Positions 9,429 to 18,280 of a stretch of 64,000 bases of DNA are shown here, in pieces. Positions within the stretch are counted from its first letter, which is position 1. Each line of letters opens with the position of its first letter. The stretch spans positions 248,001 to 312,000 of the forward strand of contig NZ_FO704551.1 in assembly GCF_000968175.1 (NCBI RefSeq), given 5' to 3'. This stretch comes from Xenorhabdus poinarii G6. Lineage in GTDB: Bacteria > Pseudomonadota > Gammaproteobacteria > Enterobacterales > Enterobacteriaceae. Below the pieces are notes generated by a model. That model searched no databases, was not told the DNA's origin, and was given only the letters and a program-made list of their open reading frames with translations. The translations under genes were made by a program, and so were the position numbers.

Positions 9429-12400
9429 AATGGCCCTCTTTGTCCTCTTTGGCACCCTTGAAATCTGCCTTGCCAGCGCTGGCGAAGTTTAAATCTTTGC
9501 CCCGCCTGAAGGCATTGATGGCACTGATCCTAGCTCTTATCCCCTGCCTGCTCCTGATTGCGGTCTGGTGGTGGGGACCAGAATGGAAGATCCGTAACGA
9601 CTATCCATTGGAAAGCCTCGCGGCGCGCTGGCTGGCAACCGCCATTATCATCATGATGGTGTTGTTCTGGGTGGGTATGAAAGCGTGGCGTCGCCTGCGA
9701 ACACTGGAAAAACTGAACCTTGATGTTGAACTGAAAGTGGTCGATCCGGTTCGTGTCGATATCGAATATCAGGATCGCTATCTCGACCACTGGAAATCCC
9801 AGTTGCAACGCCATCTGGACTCGTACAATTATCTGTATGAACGCCCCTGGTACATGGTGATCGGTAGCCAGAAAAGCGGAAAAACGTCACTGATTAAGGA
9901 AGGCCATAAGTTATCTGAAATCGCGGCACCGGAATATTTGCGTCAGGACGCAGACGTGCCTTTGATGTTGCGTTGCTGGTTGGGTGAAAAAGCCGTCATC
10001 ATCGATCCGAAAGGCCAGTTGATTGATCAACCTGTCCCGCTTGACAGTGACAAACCTCAAATTAACAGTCGTCTGTGGGAAGCGCTGCTGAACTGGTTGG
10101 CTGAAAACCGCCAGCGCCAGCCACTCAACGGGGTGATTCTGACCGTTGATACCCTGCGCCTGCTCAGTGACAATCGTGAACAGCGCGAACGCTATGTGCG
10201 GGAAATTCACCAGCGTCTGCAAGATATTCGTCTGACCTTCCACAGTCAGTTGCCGCTCTATCTGGTGATGACCAAAATCGACCTGCTGCACGGTTTTGAG
10301 GCCATGTTCCAGTCACTCGATCGCAAACTGCGGGACGAGATCCTCGGCGTAACATTCAGTCTCAACAATCGCGATGAAAAAGCGTGGCGCAGTGAACTGG
10401 AACAGTTCTGGAAACAGTGGATGAGCAACCTGAATGTGGCGATGCCGGATATGATGCTAAATCATGTGGATGCCAACCAGCGCAGTGCGCTGTTCAGTTT
10501 CACCCGCCAAATCCAGGGGTTGCACAGCTACATTACTCAAATGCTGGAAGACATCCTGTATAACGATGAACATCATCGCCCGACCCTGCGCGGGGTTTAT
10601 CTGACGTCGGCGCATCAGGTAGGACAGATGGATGACCTGTTCACGCAATCCGCTTCGGCGCAATATCATCTGGGATCGCAAGCGTTCCCCACCTGGCCGG
10701 TGGGTGACACGTTGCCCTATTTCACACACGCCCTGTTTGAAAATGTTCTGCTGGCTGAGCCGAATCTGGCGGCCGAAAACCGGATCTGGCTGAGCCGCAA
10801 CCGCCGCCAGTTATACACCTTCTCCACCGTCAGTGCGCTGGCCATTGTAGCGATGTGGGGCGGCTGGCATTACTTCTACCAGAAAAACTATCGGGCGGGT
10901 GAAGAAGTGCTGGCGCAGGCGAAAAACTTCCTGTCCGTTCCGGCACCGAAAGGGGATGACCACGATGGCAATCTCCAGTTGCCTTTGCTTAACCCGATCC
11001 GCGACGCGACTCTGGCTTATGGTGACTATCACGAAAACACCTCTTTCCTGACCGATATGGCATTGTATCAGGGGGGCAGCGTCGGGCCGTATGTGGCAAG
11101 TACCTACCTGAAACTACTGGAACAGCGTTTCCTGCCCTCCCTGATGTCGGGATTGCTGGATGATCTGAATCAAGCGCCGGTCGGTAGTGAGGAAAAACTC
11201 GAGATCCTGCGTGTCATGCGCATGATGGAAGATAAGAGCAAACGCAACAACAGCTTGGTGGTGCAGTACATGCGTGAGCGCTGGAGTAAAGCATTTCACG
11301 GCCAGCGTGATGTACAGGAGGCGTTGCTGACCCATCTGGATTACGCGCTGGCACGTACCGACTGGAAAAAGGCGCGTGATGCAGGTAACCAGGAAGCCAT
11401 TGCCAGCTTCACCCCGTTTGTCAAACCGATCCGACAGGCGCAACAGGAGCTGAAAACCCTTTCCGTCAAACAACGGGTGTATCAGAACCTGCGTATCCGA
11501 GCGCAGGATATCCTGGCCGCGCCGATCAACCTGCGTGACCAGATTGGCCCAAGTTTTGATGATGTGTTTTTGGCCAGTAACGAAAAACGGCTGGTGATCC
11601 CTCAACTTCTGACCCGCCACGGTTTGATGGATTATTTCGTCCAGCAGAAAGACGAACTGACCAAACTGACCGAGATGGACAGTTGGGTGCTGAATATCGC
11701 GAAGAATAATCAGGATAAATCCAGTGAGGCTGACGCGTCACAAAATCACGACCAGTACAGCGACAAAGATCAGGACAGGATATTGAAAGAAATCAATGAA
11801 CTGTATCTGTCCGAGTACACCGCCACTTGGCGGGCGGCGATGAACAATCTGGAAGTCCGTGACTTTGATGATCTGCCTCAGGCTATCAGTGCCATCGAAC
11901 AGGTGATCAGTGGTGAGCAACCCGTTAAGCGGGCATTGCAAATCCTGAGCGAGAATACCAATCCGCCGCAGGTTAACAGTGCGCTGAGCAGCAAGGAAAA
12001 AGAAGACTTGCTGAAACAGCCCGATTATAAGCTGTTAAACCGTATCAGCCATGATTTTGCGCAGGAAACGGGGGTGTTATCTGAATACGGCGATAAGGGC
12101 AGTACGCTGCAAAGTGTCTACCAGAAACTGATGGCGTTGCACCGTTACCTGTTGGCTATCCAGAACTCACCGGTGCCGGGTAAGGAAGCCCTGAAAGCGG
12201 TGCAACTGCGTCTGGATAAAAATAACAGTGACGCCATTTTTGAAGCACAGCAGATGGCGAAAAACCTGCCGGAGCCGCTGAGCCGCTGGGTCGGTGAACT
12301 GGCTGAACAGGCGTGGCGCGTCGTGATGATGGAAGCGGTCCGTTCGCTGGAAGTGGAATGGAATAACACCGTGGTCAAACAATACAAGACCTATCTGGCG

Positions 12401-13033
12401 GGGCGTTATCCCTTTAATCCACAGGCCACCGAAGAAGTTCCGCTGAGTGAGTTTGACCGATTCTTCCAGCCAGACGGCACGCTGGATACCTTTTATAAGC
12501 AGAACCTGAAACCATTTGTGGAGTTCAACCTGACGACAGGCACGGACGGCAAGATGCTGATCCGGCCGGACGTGATGAAACAACTGGCGGTGGCGAACCG
12601 CATTCGAACCACCTTCTTTACGCCGCAAAACGGCCTCGGTGCTCAGTTTGCCATTGAGCCGGTGAGCCTGACCGGTAACAAACGTCGGGCGTTGCTCAAC
12701 CTTGACGGCCAGTTGGTGGATTACTCTCACGGGCGCAGCAATGTGGCGCGGCTAATCTGGCCAAACTCCATGCGTGCCGGTACCGAAAGTCAGCTCACCC
12801 TGATGCCAGCGAAAAGCAACCAGGCACCGCGTGCCATCAGCTTTAGCGGTCCGTGGGCGCAGTTACGGCTGATTAACAGCGGCAAACTGACCCATGTTCA
12901 GCCAGGCTTCTTTGATGTGCGTTTCAGCGTTGATGGCGGCGAGATGACCTACCGTATCTATGTGGACGAATCGGACAACCCGTTTGCCGGCGGGCTGTTC
13001 AGCCAGTTCAAACTGCCGGATACCCTCTATTGA
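9425..13033 (+). CDS. tssM: T6SS inner-membrane core protein TssM (VasK/IcmF)
   Basis: 1202 residues. Two N-terminal membrane helices lie at about 28-48 and 65-86. A cytoplasmic GTPase-like domain has Walker A GSQKSGKT (~147-154). A third helix (~463-484) leads to a large periplasmic region that ends in the beta-rich domain binding TssJ (SGPWAQLRLINSG ... YRIYVDESDNPF). TssM spans the periplasm and opens as the tail passes. The last 20 residues and the stop are intact. It is the last gene of the first coupled block, followed by two hairpins. Confidence 0.95.
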   Translation: MKWPSLSSLAPLKSALPALAKFKSLPRLKALMALILALIPCLLLIAVWWWGPEWKIRNDYPLESLAARWLATAIIIMMVLFWVGMKAWRRLRTLEKLNLDVELKVVDPVRVDIEYQDRYLDHWKSQLQRHLDSYNYLYERPWYMVIGSQKSGKTSLIKEGHKLSEIAAPEYLRQDADVPLMLRCWLGEKAVIIDPKGQLIDQPVPLDSDKPQINSRLWEALLNWLAENRQRQPLNGVILTVDTLRLLSDNREQRERYVREIHQRLQDIRLTFHSQLPLYLVMTKIDLLHGFEAMFQSLDRKLRDEILGVTFSLNNRDEKAWRSELEQFWKQWMSNLNVAMPDMMLNHVDANQRSALFSFTRQIQGLHSYITQMLEDILYNDEHHRPTLRGVYLTSAHQVGQMDDLFTQSASAQYHLGSQAFPTWPVGDTLPYFTHALFENVLLAEPNLAAENRIWLSRNRRQLYTFSTVSALAIVAMWGGWHYFYQKNYRAGEEVLAQAKNFLSVPAPKGDDHDGNLQLPLLNPIRDATLAYGDYHENTSFLTDMALYQGGSVGPYVASTYLKLLEQRFLPSLMSGLLDDLNQAPVGSEEKLEILRVMRMMEDKSKRNNSLVVQYMRERWSKAFHGQRDVQEALLTHLDYALARTDWKKARDAGNQEAIASFTPFVKPIRQAQQELKTLSVKQRVYQNLRIRAQDILAAPINLRDQIGPSFDDVFLASNEKRLVIPQLLTRHGLMDYFVQQKDELTKLTEMDSWVLNIAKNNQDKSSEADASQNHDQYSDKDQDRILKEINELYLSEYTATWRAAMNNLEVRDFDDLPQAISAIEQVISGEQPVKRALQILSENTNPPQVNSALSSKEKEDLLKQPDYKLLNRISHDFAQETGVLSEYGDKGSTLQSVYQKLMALHRYLLAIQNSPVPGKEALKAVQLRLDKNNSDAIFEAQQMAKNLPEPLSRWVGELAEQAWRVVMMEAVRSLEVEWNNTVVKQYKTYLAGRYPFNPQATEEVPLSEFDRFFQPDGTLDTFYKQNLKPFVEFNLTTGTDGKMLIRPDVMKQLAVANRIRTTFFTPQNGLGAQFAIEPVSLTGNKRRALLNLDGQLVDYSHGRSNVARLIWPNSMRAGTESQLTLMPAKSNQAPRAISFSGPWAQLRLINSGKLTHVQPGFFDVRFSVDGGEMTYRIYVDESDNPFAGGLFSQFKLPDTLY

Positions 13034-13052
13034 TAAGAATCCGTTCCCCGAT

Positions 13053-13117
13053 GGCGGCGTGGGTCGCCGCCCTGTCTTAAACGCTAATGCCCCCTGCCTT
13101 CAGGCGGGGGGATTTTT
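13053..13117 (+). terminator. Two consecutive hairpins between tssM and vasL, the second a Rho-independent terminator
   Basis: The first is a perfect 7-bp stem GGCGGCG / CGCCGCC (13053-13071, loop TGGGT) with no T run. The second is CCCCCTGCC / GGCGGGGGG (about 13090-13111) followed by ATTTTT. The second fits an intrinsic terminator. Because vasL starts 18 bp later, it would act as an attenuator inside the T6SS cluster. Confidence 0.7.
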
Positions 13118-13134
13118 AAGGAGAAAAGTAAAAT

Positions 13135-14502
13135 ATGAGCGGACACCCTGAAAATCTTATCATCCGGGCGGGCGGTAGTCCGCTGAACCTGCCCGAATTT
13201 GCGGTTATCCGCGATGAAATCAACAAAACCAGCCATCCGGCTCAACCGGAAGTGAACTGGCCGCTGGTGGAATCCCTCTCCCTGACGCTGTTTAGAAGCA
13301 ACGGCGTGGATTTGCAGACCGCGATTTACTACACGCTGGCACGGATGCAACTGAATGGGCTGGCCGGGTTCACCGAGGGCTGTGAACTGCTGGCGGGAGT
13401 TATCGTCAGTGAATGGGATACCCTGTGGCCGCCTCAGCCACAGGTACGTACCGACCTGCTGGAATGGTTTCATACCCGTACCGGCAGCGGGTTACGTCAA
13501 CAGGATTTTACGGCCAGTGACCTGCGGTTGATTTACCGCGCTGAACGGGCACTTCAGTTGATTATCGACCGGTTACAGCAATCTGATCTGAAACGTCTGC
13601 CACGAGTGGAAAACCTATTGTGGTTTTTCCAAAACGCGGCGAAAAAGCTGGAAAAACCGCGGCAGGCCGCGAAACCGGCGGCGCCGGTGCAGATGCCCCC
13701 GCTGGTCTACCTGTCCCAGTCCGAAACCGGGTCGGACGCCCCGCCTCCCCCTCCGCGCCATGAGCCTCAGCCCGCAGACGATACGCCCCAGCGGGTTAGG
13801 GTGCAGTTCCCGCCTGTCCCACCACCCCGCGGTTTCAGTGCGTGGCAGGGTTTTGGTCTGGGAGCGTTATTGGGCGTGCTGGTACTGGTGGGCAGTTGGT
13901 TGTTGTTCTACAAACCGCTGCAACATCAGCTCACGGCTATCACCGGGCAACCGGCCGGAGCCAGGCTGGCGTGGTTGTATCAGCCTGATATGGGTAGCTA
14001 CCAGTATCAGTTGGATAAGTTGGCGGAGACTCACCCGCTGGCCACATGGGAGAGCGCCCGCAGCGTGACAAGCCTTGCAGCACAGCGCTGGCCCGACTCC
14101 CCAACCCAGAAACTTATTACCCACCAATGGGAGCAGCAAATGGCGGGGCGGATTGACAGCGTGCCGCTGAAAGACAGTTGGCAGGTCACCCGCGACCAGC
14201 TCCAGCAACTGGCGGATAAAATTTTGTTGCAGGAGCGCACCCGTGGCAGCTTCACCCTGTCTTACCTGAAAACTGCCATCTATGACATTCAGCGCAGCCA
14301 CGGCAGCGACGTTCCGCTGGAAGAATTGTTACGTCAGTTAAGTGTCTATGCCGCGAAAGGCGACAGTGCCCCGCCGGTATTACTGAAAGGCATTGATGAC
14401 CGCTTTAACGCGTTGCTCGGCCGTTATGACCGGTTGCGTCAGGCCACAGAACAGCAAACAGGTAACCAGACTCCCGCCGTCACCCCGGACCGCGGGTATT
14501 AA
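13135..14502 (+). CDS. vasL: T6SS protein VasL (ImpA N-terminal domain, single membrane helix)
   Basis: 455 residues. The N-terminus is an ImpA_N domain like that of TssA (GGSPLNLPEFAVIRDEINK; WDTLWPPQPQVRTDLLEWF). A proline-rich stretch (about 195-230, PPPPPRHEPQP) leads into a membrane helix at about 241-260 (GALLGVLVLVGSWLLFY) and a helical C-terminal VasL domain, probably periplasmic. It matches V. cholerae VCA0121 in position and layout. In related TssA-like proteins the function is linked to stabilising the extended sheath, but for VasL itself this is inference. The GGAG ribosome site is just downstream of the terminator hairpin. Confidence 0.85.
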   Translation: MSGHPENLIIRAGGSPLNLPEFAVIRDEINKTSHPAQPEVNWPLVESLSLTLFRSNGVDLQTAIYYTLARMQLNGLAGFTEGCELLAGVIVSEWDTLWPPQPQVRTDLLEWFHTRTGSGLRQQDFTASDLRLIYRAERALQLIIDRLQQSDLKRLPRVENLLWFFQNAAKKLEKPRQAAKPAAPVQMPPLVYLSQSETGSDAPPPPPRHEPQPADDTPQRVRVQFPPVPPPRGFSAWQGFGLGALLGVLVLVGSWLLFYKPLQHQLTAITGQPAGARLAWLYQPDMGSYQYQLDKLAETHPLATWESARSVTSLAAQRWPDSPTQKLITHQWEQQMAGRIDSVPLKDSWQVTRDQLQQLADKILLQERTRGSFTLSYLKTAIYDIQRSHGSDVPLEELLRQLSVYAAKGDSAPPVLLKGIDDRFNALLGRYDRLRQATEQQTGNQTPAVTPDRGY

Positions 14503-14517
14503 TCAGGGAGACAGTGT

Positions 14518-16686
14518 ATGTCAATAAAAAAAACCAGAGCGAAACTTCAGCAGGGGCAGGCGCTTGTCCAGCAGGGACAGCAGGCCGGCCAACGCGTCCA
14601 ACAGGCTGCCGAGTTGCTGCGCGGCGCAGGGAGCAGCGTGGGGGGTGGTTCGGCCGGGACAGCGGGCTTAATTCCGGGCGGCGGTTTTGGCGGGGGGCTG
14701 CGTGGTGATGCGGGACTGGCCGCGCGTGCCGCCAGTGGGCAGCAATCAGCCACCAAAGCACTGCAAAAAGTCGGTGAACTGTTGGGGCTGAGCGTCCCGA
14801 GTGGCCTGCAATTTACCCTGACAGCCGGCAGTTTGCCCCCGGCGACCTTTGTTGTCACCGATTTTGACCTGACGGAAGGCTTTTCCCAGTCGTTCAGTCT
14901 GCATGTCGGGCTGGCCAGTGCCGACCCGGCGATTGACTTTCCGGCGGTGCTTGATCGCAGTGCAACGCTCACCATCACTCAGGATGGGATTGAGCAACGC
15001 AGCATTACTGGCATGGTAGCCCGGTTCGAACAGGGTAACACCGGGTTGCATCAGACCACTTACCAGATGACCATTTGCCCGGACTTATGGCGCACCACGT
15101 TGCGCCAGAACTCGCGCATTTTCCAGCAGCAGGATATCGCTACCATCCTCACCACTCTCCTGAAAGAACACAACATCCGCGATGTGATTTTCAGCCTGCG
15201 CCATCCTCACCCGGCGCGCGAATTTTGCGTTCAGTATCAGGAAAGCGACTTCGCCTTCCTGCAACGGTTAACGGCGGAAGAGGGTATTTTCTACTTCTTC
15301 GAATGCAGTAACGGGCGCAACACACTGGTGTTTGCCGACGATTGCGGTTCAGTTCCGCCGGGCATAATGATCCCGTATCAGCCCGGTGACGTCAGTACCG
15401 TGGGTGAACCTGCCATCAGCAGCCTGACATGCAGCGCTCAGGTGCGGCCGGCACAGGTTCAGCTTAAGGATTACACCTTCAAGAATCCGGCGTGGCCGGC
15501 AGAATTTCACCAGCAAATGCGGGATGAAAATCTGCAACAGCTGTACTACGAGCACTATGACTACCCCGGTCGCTTCAAAGACGAAGCACATGGCAAGGAT
15601 TTTACCCGTTACCGACTGGAAGCGCTACGTAGCGACGCCGTGACCGGACAGGGCAGCGGCCATGCTATCGCCCTGCAACCGGGCAAATTGTTCATTCTCG
15701 ATAACCATCCACGGGAAGATCTGAATCAGTCATGGCAGACTGTTTCCGCCAGTCACAGTGGCCGCCAGCCGGGAGCGCTTGAAACCGCCACTGGAGACAG
15801 CGGCACTACGTTGCACAGCCAGTTCAGTTTTATCCGCCAGAACCAGCACTGGCGCCCGACACCGTTACCCAAACCGGTGATTGATGGCCCACAGATTGCC
15901 AAAGTGGTAGGGCCGGCTGGCGAGGAAATCTTCTGTGACCAGTACGGCCGTGTCCGCCTCCAGTTCCCGTGGGACCGATACGGCAAGAGCGACGACCAAA
16001 GCTCTTGCTGGATACGGGTAACCCAGCCGTGGGCGGGTCAGGGCTGGGGGATGTTGGCCATCCCGCGTATCGGTCAGGAAGTGGTGGTGGATTTTCTGCA
16101 CGGTGACCCTGACCAGCCCATCGTCACCGGCCGGACTTACCATGCCAGCAATATCCCGCCGGGGTCGCTGCCGGGCAGCAAAACCCAGATGGCGTTCCGC
16201 TCCAAAACCCACAAGGGCGAAGGCTATAACGAGTTGCTGTTTGAGGATGCGAAAGGCAGCGAATTGTTGTCCCTGCACGCGCAGAAGGACATGCACACCA
16301 AAGTGCTCAATAACCGGGATACCCGGGTGCTGGCCAACCACACCGAAACCGTGGAGAAAAACCAGACCCTCACGGTGCACGGTCACAAAATGGAGTCGGT
16401 GACACTGACCCGTAATGAAGCGGTCGGTCTGGCCCACACCCTGACCGTCGGCGGTGCCATGAATACGGCCGTCGCTTTAAGCCAGAGCGAACAGGTGGGC
16501 GTCCATAAGTCGGTTATCGTCGGCAACACCCTGTCCATCAAGGCCGGGGATGTGATTGAGTTGCAATGCGGTGCCAGTACCCTGCGCATGGACAGCAGCG
16601 GCAAAATTACCCTGATTGGCACCGAGTTTAAGTTCGAGGCGAGTGGCCCGGTACAAATCACCGGCAAAGACATCGACCTGAACTAA
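14518..16686 (+). CDS. vgrG: T6SS spike protein VgrG (TssI) with a glycine-rich N-terminal extension
   Basis: 722 residues. The gp27-like part starts near residue 95 (LQFTLTAGSLPPATFVVTDFD) and includes YQESDFAFLQRLTAEEGIFYFF. The gp5-like OB fold has GRVRLQFPWDRYGK (~475). The end is a beta-helix spike (VGNTLSIKAGD ... ITGKDIDLN). No extra C-terminal effector domain follows, so this VgrG is a carrier. Unusual are about 90 leading residues rich in Gln, then Gly/Ala, which normal VgrG proteins lack. Upstream is GGGAG. Downstream follow the DUF2169, DUF4150 and rhs genes, the standard loading chain for an Rhs effector. Confidence 0.94.
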   Translation: MSIKKTRAKLQQGQALVQQGQQAGQRVQQAAELLRGAGSSVGGGSAGTAGLIPGGGFGGGLRGDAGLAARAASGQQSATKALQKVGELLGLSVPSGLQFTLTAGSLPPATFVVTDFDLTEGFSQSFSLHVGLASADPAIDFPAVLDRSATLTITQDGIEQRSITGMVARFEQGNTGLHQTTYQMTICPDLWRTTLRQNSRIFQQQDIATILTTLLKEHNIRDVIFSLRHPHPAREFCVQYQESDFAFLQRLTAEEGIFYFFECSNGRNTLVFADDCGSVPPGIMIPYQPGDVSTVGEPAISSLTCSAQVRPAQVQLKDYTFKNPAWPAEFHQQMRDENLQQLYYEHYDYPGRFKDEAHGKDFTRYRLEALRSDAVTGQGSGHAIALQPGKLFILDNHPREDLNQSWQTVSASHSGRQPGALETATGDSGTTLHSQFSFIRQNQHWRPTPLPKPVIDGPQIAKVVGPAGEEIFCDQYGRVRLQFPWDRYGKSDDQSSCWIRVTQPWAGQGWGMLAIPRIGQEVVVDFLHGDPDQPIVTGRTYHASNIPPGSLPGSKTQMAFRSKTHKGEGYNELLFEDAKGSELLSLHAQKDMHTKVLNNRDTRVLANHTETVEKNQTLTVHGHKMESVTLTRNEAVGLAHTLTVGGAMNTAVALSQSEQVGVHKSVIVGNTLSIKAGDVIELQCGASTLRMDSSGKITLIGTEFKFEASGPVQITGKDIDLN

Positions 16687-16701
16687 GGAGGACGCACTGA
16701 G

Positions 16702-17919
16702 ATGGAATTTCGTAACCTGACCCCCTTTGCGGTGATGAACTACTCAATGCTGGATGTGGCGGATACAGAGCACCATGTGATGGTGATGAAAATCGGCTAC
16801 CAGTTACTGCCTGACCGTCGCGGCCATTGTCTGGCCGAACTGTTGCCGGCACCGCCGCTGTGTTTACAGGATGAATACCGCGGGCAGATGAATGCCTCAC
16901 CGGTGTTGCAGGAGAGTGACCTGGCGCCGTTTAAACCGCGCTGTGACGTGATTGTTAACGGTACCGCGTATGCACCGGATAACCGCCCCTGCACGGCGTT
17001 TCCGGTTCGGCTGCATGTGCAAAGCAAACAGGGTCAGACCCTGCTCGACAAAACCCTGACCGTGACCGGTGAACGGGAATTTATCCGTGATGCTGGCGGT
17101 CAGTGGCAACTGACCGACCCGAAACCGTTTTCAACACTGCCGCTGGATTATCGCTACGCCTTTGGGGGCGAATGCAGAATTCAGGCGGATGATAAAGCAG
17201 TTGCACAGCTTAAGGAAAGCGATCGGCTGACATCAGAACAGCGCCGGCAACACCCGGACGGCGAAAAAGCGCCGGTTGCTCATGCCACCTGCGAAACCAA
17301 TCCGCTGGGAATGGGATTTATCACGCCGTGGTATGCCAACGCCAAACAATTTACTCGTTACCCTGCCCCCCGTATTACCCGACCGGAGGCGCCGTTCACC
17401 GCGCCGCATTTTACCGCTCAACTGGATGGAACGTTGGCACCTGATACCCCCGCCTGCCAGCCGCAGGGGCTGGGCTTTATCGGCCGGCCGTGGCTGCCCC
17501 GCCGCCAGCTTGCCGGGACTTACGATGCCGACTGGCTGGAACACCGCCACCCCTATCTGCCGAAAGATTTTGACTTTGGTTACTGGAACGGTGCGCCCGC
17601 CGACCAGCAAATTGACTGGCCTGACCCTGATATCTCGCTGCACCTGCAAGGCATGACACCCGGCGGGCACCTGCATGTCACCCTGCCGGGGCATCGCCCG
17701 TTTATTTTGCTGCGGCTGCATGACGGGAGGATGTTGCCTGTACCGATGCGCCTCGATACGTTAATGCTCGACAGCGAGGCGCTGACGCTGCATCTGACCT
17801 GTCGGCTGAATGTGAAAACCGCGCTGCCCGTTCGGGTGGCGGAAGCGCGCTTTGAAATCAACCCGGATGCGCCGTTGCTCAAAATGGCGCCACGGGCAGA
17901 GGAGAAACAGGATGGCTGA
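16702..17919 (+). CDS. DUF2169-domain T6SS effector adaptor
   Basis: 405 residues with the DUF2169 opening (MEFRNLTPFAVMNYSMLD, then a block ending LTVTGER) and the family block YRYAFGGEC. DUF2169 proteins are encoded between vgrG and PAAR/Rhs genes. They are thought to act as chaperones that load the effector onto VgrG through the PAAR-like tip. That role is family knowledge and is supported here only by position. It is preceded by AAGGAGG and overlaps the next gene by 8 bp. Confidence 0.88.
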   Translation: MEFRNLTPFAVMNYSMLDVADTEHHVMVMKIGYQLLPDRRGHCLAELLPAPPLCLQDEYRGQMNASPVLQESDLAPFKPRCDVIVNGTAYAPDNRPCTAFPVRLHVQSKQGQTLLDKTLTVTGEREFIRDAGGQWQLTDPKPFSTLPLDYRYAFGGECRIQADDKAVAQLKESDRLTSEQRRQHPDGEKAPVAHATCETNPLGMGFITPWYANAKQFTRYPAPRITRPEAPFTAPHFTAQLDGTLAPDTPACQPQGLGFIGRPWLPRRQLAGTYDADWLEHRHPYLPKDFDFGYWNGAPADQQIDWPDPDISLHLQGMTPGGHLHVTLPGHRPFILLRLHDGRMLPVPMRLDTLMLDSEALTLHLTCRLNVKTALPVRVAEARFEINPDAPLLKMAPRAEEKQDG

Positions 17920-18268
17920 GAACTATATCGCCCGTACCGCAGGCGAATGGCTGATAGTCGGTATGTTGCCAGACGTATGCAAAACCCCGATGGGATCTTC
18001 CACACCACCGATCCCCTATCCGGTAGTAGCGAAACTGGCCGACAGTTCCGCACCGGAAAAGACCGTGCGCGCCAATGGTCAGCCGGTGGTGGTGTTTGCC
18101 CGGAGTTTTGTGCCGCAAACCCTCGGTGACGAGCCGGGCGTGGCGAATGGCGTCAAAAGTGGCACGGTCGGCGGCAAATGCCACCCACAGGAACATACCA
18201 GGACGGTGCGGGCCGGCAACAAACTGGTGCTGCGCCACGGGGATAAATTTTGGATGAATGGGGCATAA
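17912..18268 (+). CDS. DUF4150 (PAAR-like) spike-tip protein
   Basis: 118 residues from the ATG at 17912, behind AGGAGAAACAG and overlapping the DUF2169 stop. An upstream in-frame start at 17852 would add an unlikely basic leader. The sequence shows the DUF4150 pattern: DVCKTPMGSSTPPIPYPVVAKL near the start and GKCHPQEHT and HGDKFWMNG later. DUF4150 is a PAAR-like fold that caps VgrG and connects it to a toxin. Here the tip is a separate protein and not the N-terminus of the Rhs protein. Confidence 0.88.
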   Translation: MAENYIARTAGEWLIVGMLPDVCKTPMGSSTPPIPYPVVAKLADSSAPEKTVRANGQPVVVFARSFVPQTLGDEPGVANGVKSGTVGGKCHPQEHTRTVRAGNKLVLRHGDKFWMNGA

Positions 18269-18280
18269 GGAGGGTCACCG

